This document shows positions 61,039 through 64,000 of a stretch of DNA of 64,000 nucleotides, one piece after another (position 1 is the stretch's first letter; each line of letters starts with the position of its first letter). The stretch is from contig NZ_JAOTEM010000001.1 in NCBI RefSeq assembly GCF_025628985.1, forward strand, positions 806,001 through 870,000, written 5' to 3'. The notes beneath the pieces are model-generated. The model did no database searches. It had not been told where the DNA came from and was given only the letters and a program-made list of their open reading frames with translations. The position numbers were made by a program, and so were the translations under genes. The DNA is from Chryseobacterium edaphi. Its GTDB lineage: Bacteria; Bacteroidota; Bacteroidia; Flavobacteriales; Weeksellaceae.

Positions 61039-62508
61039 ATGATTTTAATTGTCGATGATAACCAGAACAATATTTATTCGTTAAAAAAACTGTTGGAATC
61101 GAAAGATTTTCAGGTTGATACTGCCAATTCTGGTGAAGAAGCTTTGGGGAAAGCACTGAAAAATAATTATGCACTGATTATTTTGGATGTACAAATGCCC
61201 GGAATGGACGGCTTTGAAGTCGCAGAAACCTTTGCAGGATATAGCAAAACCAAAGAAATTCCGATTATATTTTTATCGGCTGTCAATACAGAAAAAAGAT
61301 TCATTACCCGCGGTTACAATTCCGGAGGAATGGATTATGTGACGAAACCCATCGATCCCGAAATTCTAATGCTAAAAGTGAAAACTTTTTACAATCTGCA
61401 GGAGAATAATCTTGCGATGAAGAAAACGCAGGAAAGTCTGGAGCTTGAAGTAAAAGGAAGAAGAGAAGCACAGGTTTCCATGAGGTCTGAAATCGAACAT
61501 TTTCATCTGATGCTTGAAGCTTTACCCCAGATTGCATTTACTCTAAACGAAGACGGAATCGTCAATTTTGTCAACAAAAAATGGTTTGAATATTCATCTT
61601 CTGATCAGGAATTTCCGGAAACGCATTCTGATGATTTGAATATTGAAGAAGAATTTCAAAGATGCAGAAAAAAAGGAAAGGCTCTTGAGTTGGAAATTCG
61701 TATAAAAAACAGAGATACCGGAGATTACAGATATCACCTTTTGAGAATGTCGCCTGTTTATCAGAACGAAAAAGTCAAAAACTGGGTAGGAACATTCACA
61801 GATATTGAAGATCAGAAAAAAGTAGAAAAAGAAAAAGACGAATTTCTGAGTATTGCAAGTCACGAACTGAAAACACCTTTGACAAGCATAAAAGCTTATA
61901 TGCAATTGTTGGATCGTAAGCTGAAACTCAATACCGAAAATACAGAAGCCGTTTTTGTGACGAAAGCTTTAGATCAGATTGAAAAATTAAATACATTGAT
62001 CACAGATTTATTGGATGTTTCCAAAATTGAAAACGGGAAACTTAAGATCAATAAAAAACCTGCTGATCTTGAAAAACTCATTCACAATACTATTGATACT
62101 ATTCTTCAGACGCACGATAATCCGAATGTGAAAATCGAACGTCACATCGCTACAATCGATCACCTGATTTCTTTTGATGCAATACGTATCGAGCAGGTTT
62201 TAATCAATTTTTTAACCAACGCTATAAAATATTCCCCGGAAAATAATCAGGTTATCGTAACCACTTTTGTAGATGATGACGAGGTTAAAGTAAGCGTCAC
62301 AGATTTCGGAATCGGAATTCCTGATTTTAAGCAGGATGCAGTTTTTCGTAAATTTTACCGTGTCGAAGAATCATCTGTACAGTTTCAGGGAATGGGAATC
62401 GGTTTGTATATCTGTTCGGAAATCATCAAACAGCATCACGGAACGATCGGTCTTTCCAGTAAAGTAGAAGAAGGCTCTACATTTTATTTCACATTACCAT
62501 TAAATTAA
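61039..62508 (+). CDS. Response-regulator-headed PAS histidine kinase
   Basis: The 489-residue protein has the receiver first: domain 1-118 with phospho-acceptor Asp in LIILDVQMPGMDG (about 50) and YVTKPID (about 103). A coiled coil follows, then a PAS domain (about 150-265, LPQIAFTLNEDGIVNFVNKKW), a HisKA domain with phospho-His at about 275 (FLSIASHELKTPLTSI) and a HATPase with N-box LINFLTNAIKYSP, DFGIGIPD and GMGIGLYI. No membrane spans are seen, so it is cytoplasmic. This receiver-PAS-kinase order suggests control of the kinase by another kinase. The next gene, four bases on, encodes a second kinase. Confidence 0.93.
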   Translation: MILIVDDNQNNIYSLKKLLESKDFQVDTANSGEEALGKALKNNYALIILDVQMPGMDGFEVAETFAGYSKTKEIPIIFLSAVNTEKRFITRGYNSGGMDYVTKPIDPEILMLKVKTFYNLQENNLAMKKTQESLELEVKGRREAQVSMRSEIEHFHLMLEALPQIAFTLNEDGIVNFVNKKWFEYSSSDQEFPETHSDDLNIEEEFQRCRKKGKALELEIRIKNRDTGDYRYHLLRMSPVYQNEKVKNWVGTFTDIEDQKKVEKEKDEFLSIASHELKTPLTSIKAYMQLLDRKLKLNTENTEAVFVTKALDQIEKLNTLITDLLDVSKIENGKLKINKKPADLEKLIHNTIDTILQTHDNPNVKIERHIATIDHLISFDAIRIEQVLINFLTNAIKYSPENNQVIVTTFVDDDEVKVSVTDFGIGIPDFKQDAVFRKFYRVEESSVQFQGMGIGLYICSEIIKQHHGTIGLSSKVEEGSTFYFTLPLN

Positions 62509-62512
62509 TTTT

Positions 62513-64000
62513 ATGCCGAAAAAAGTTATAAGAAATCTTCAATTTGGGATTGGATTTTCCTTGTTTATTTTAATTGCGAGTTCGGTCGCATCCTATATGA
62601 GCATCCAGAATCAGATGCAGCATCGTGAAAGTGTTTCCAAAAGCAGAAGATCGGTTACCGCTGTGAAGGATGTCCTAATAGCACTTCTAGATGCAGAAAC
62701 AGGAAATCGTGGTTATCAGCTTACCGGAAAAGAAAATTTTCTTGAACCTTACAACCGCAGTTTGCAAGCTTACACCGAATCTATCAATAAAGCGAAATCT
62801 CTTGATATCACAGAACCTTCTCAGTTGTTCCGACTTAAAGAATTAGAGAAGAATGTTGATGGAAATATCAGAAACCTGAAACTTTTTGTCGAAAACAGGC
62901 ACAATGGGATTTCAATGACTCAGCAACAAATTGAAATGAGTAAACTGTACATGGACAAGTGTCGCTCAATTGTACAGGATTTTGTGAAGTTTGAAGAAAC
63001 CGGTCTTGAAAAAAAGAACAAAGATCTTGACAGTTCTTCAAAAACCACTGTTTTATTTATCATATTTTCGTCTTTGGCGGCAATTTTTGTGACCATTTTC
63101 TTCTATGTAAAGTTACGCAATGACCTACTTCGCAGAGACAGACTAGAGAAACAATTGAAAGCAAAAGATCTCGAAATTTCCAGACGTGTGAATGTCATTC
63201 AGCAGGTTGCAAGCAGAGTTTCGAATGGTGATTACAGCCAGAGAATTGCTGATGATTATGACGGCGACTTAGGAGATCTGGTTGATTCACTCAACCATAT
63301 GACGGAATCTCTGAAAATTTCTTTTGATAAAATTAATAAAAGCGACTGGAGACAGAAAGGTCTGGCTTTGTTAAATGAATCTTTAGTAGGAAATAAATCT
63401 GTAAAGCAAGTTACTACCGATTCTCTCAATCAATTAATCGACTATGGAAATTGCATTAACGGTGCCATTTATCTGATGGATGATGGTAAATTAAAGTTGA
63501 GCAGTTCGTTTGGCTTGGAAAATAATATGAAACAAATCTTCGAGTCAGGAGAGGGAATGGTGGGTCAAGTTTTTGTGCAGAAAAAACCAAAAGCATACAA
63601 TGATTTAAATGAAAATGATTTTGCAGTTACTTTTGCAAGCAGCAAGGTGAAAATCAATGCGATTTTGTTGGTTCCTATCATGTCAGACAGACTTACCGTT
63701 GGAGTTTTGGAAGTAAGTTCGAATGAAAATTTTGATCAGGACAGAATCGATTATTTTGTTGAAACTTCAAGAAATATTGCTATTGCTTTGCGTGCTGCAA
63801 AAGGTCGGGAAAAAGAACAGCGTTTGCTGGAAGAAACTCAGGCACAATCGGAAGAACTTCAAGTTCAACATTCTGAACTCGAAAATTTAAATACAGAACT
63901 CGAAGCGCAGACTCAAAAACTTCAGGCTTCAGAAGAAGAACTTAAAGTTCAACAGGAAGAACTGATGCAGACCAATACAGAATTGGAAGAGCGTTCAAAA
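62513..64000 (+). CDS. Histidine kinase with CHASE3, HAMP and GAF domains, 3' end outside the window
   Basis: The frame is open from ATG 62513 to the window end (496 codons). It has an N-terminal membrane helix (FGIGFSLFILIASSVASYM), a CHASE3 sensory domain (about 38-175, with ETGNRGYQLTGKENFL), a second helix (about 176-197), a HAMP domain (about 223-272), a GAF domain (about 290-425) and the start of a long coiled coil (from about 430). A HisKA/HATPase and perhaps receiver domains should follow. It begins four bases after the receiver-PAS kinase gene; the two probably form one signalling unit. Confidence 0.9.
   Translation, partial: MPKKVIRNLQFGIGFSLFILIASSVASYMSIQNQMQHRESVSKSRRSVTAVKDVLIALLDAETGNRGYQLTGKENFLEPYNRSLQAYTESINKAKSLDITEPSQLFRLKELEKNVDGNIRNLKLFVENRHNGISMTQQQIEMSKLYMDKCRSIVQDFVKFEETGLEKKNKDLDSSSKTTVLFIIFSSLAAIFVTIFFYVKLRNDLLRRDRLEKQLKAKDLEISRRVNVIQQVASRVSNGDYSQRIADDYDGDLGDLVDSLNHMTESLKISFDKINKSDWRQKGLALLNESLVGNKSVKQVTTDSLNQLIDYGNCINGAIYLMDDGKLKLSSSFGLENNMKQIFESGEGMVGQVFVQKKPKAYNDLNENDFAVTFASSKVKINAILLVPIMSDRLTVGVLEVSSNENFDQDRIDYFVETSRNIAIALRAAKGREKEQRLLEETQAQSEELQVQHSELENLNTELEAQTQKLQASEEELKVQQEELMQTNTELEERSK

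Overview
The window looks like chromosome from a low-GC member of Bacteroidota, most probably a Chryseobacterium-like flavobacterium. The evidence is secreted proteins with type IX (Por) C-terminal sorting domains, a CusA-TolC fusion transporter, DUF6660 and DUF6624 proteins, promoters of the TTTG-N19-21-TAnnTTTG type with little Shine-Dalgarno signal, and hairpin terminators between most transcription units. No rRNA, tRNA, CRISPR array, integrase or transposase was seen.

Layout. 1-3.4 kb: end of an ECF sigma factor with a membrane partner, then a secreted M4 metalloprotease. 3.4-10 kb: a FAD/NAD(P) oxidoreductase, a DUF421 membrane protein with a zinc ribbon, stress-type small proteins (PA2169/DUF2383, DUF4385), two SDR dehydrogenases and a Crp/Fnr regulator. 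A 16-bp palindrome lies before that regulator gene and again before the neighbouring SDR gene. 10.4-16.2 kb: a CinA-like protein and two single-domain response regulators flanking a 1272-residue secreted modular protein with 274-codon tandem repeats. 16.6-20.3 kb: the oxidative pentose phosphate operon gnd-zwf-pgl. 20.6-24 kb: two SDRs, an AraC regulator and a DUF1080 lipoprotein.

24-28.8 kb is the most accessory-looking part. It holds a 1180-residue SIR2-NACHT-HEAT protein of the bacterial NLR/Avs anti-phage type, about 480 bp of empty AT-rich DNA, then seven palindromic A4T4/A3CGT3 motifs spaced 21-22 bp apart. The last motif runs into the -33 box of a well-formed promoter for a small helical protein. 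28.9-34.2 kb carries mostly small housekeeping or hypothetical genes and a remnant of a UPF0104-type membrane protein.

34.3-40.4 kb is a heavy-metal efflux cluster: DUF6660, a CusA/CzcA-TolC fusion and a CzcB-like adaptor. 41-42.7 kb carries a NrtR-like Nudix regulator and a Cof-type HAD phosphatase. 42.8-53.7 kb is a complete potassium-uptake locus: an NtrC-type sigma-54 activator, a conserved small protein, four tiny membrane-peptide genes including kdpF, kdpA, kdpB, kdpC, a porin, a KdpD-like sensor lacking the kinase half, and a separate histidine kinase. A leader-like sequence occurs twice in this operon, before the tiny genes and again before kdpB. 53.8-64 kb holds small membrane proteins, a type II NADH dehydrogenase, a large AsmA-like protein, an acyltransferase and two histidine kinases, the second cut by the window end.

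The genes fit a free-living environmental bacterium with K+ homeostasis, metal export, NADPH supply, secreted degradative or adhesive proteins and much two-component signalling. All assignments are from reading the sequence; no database search was run.
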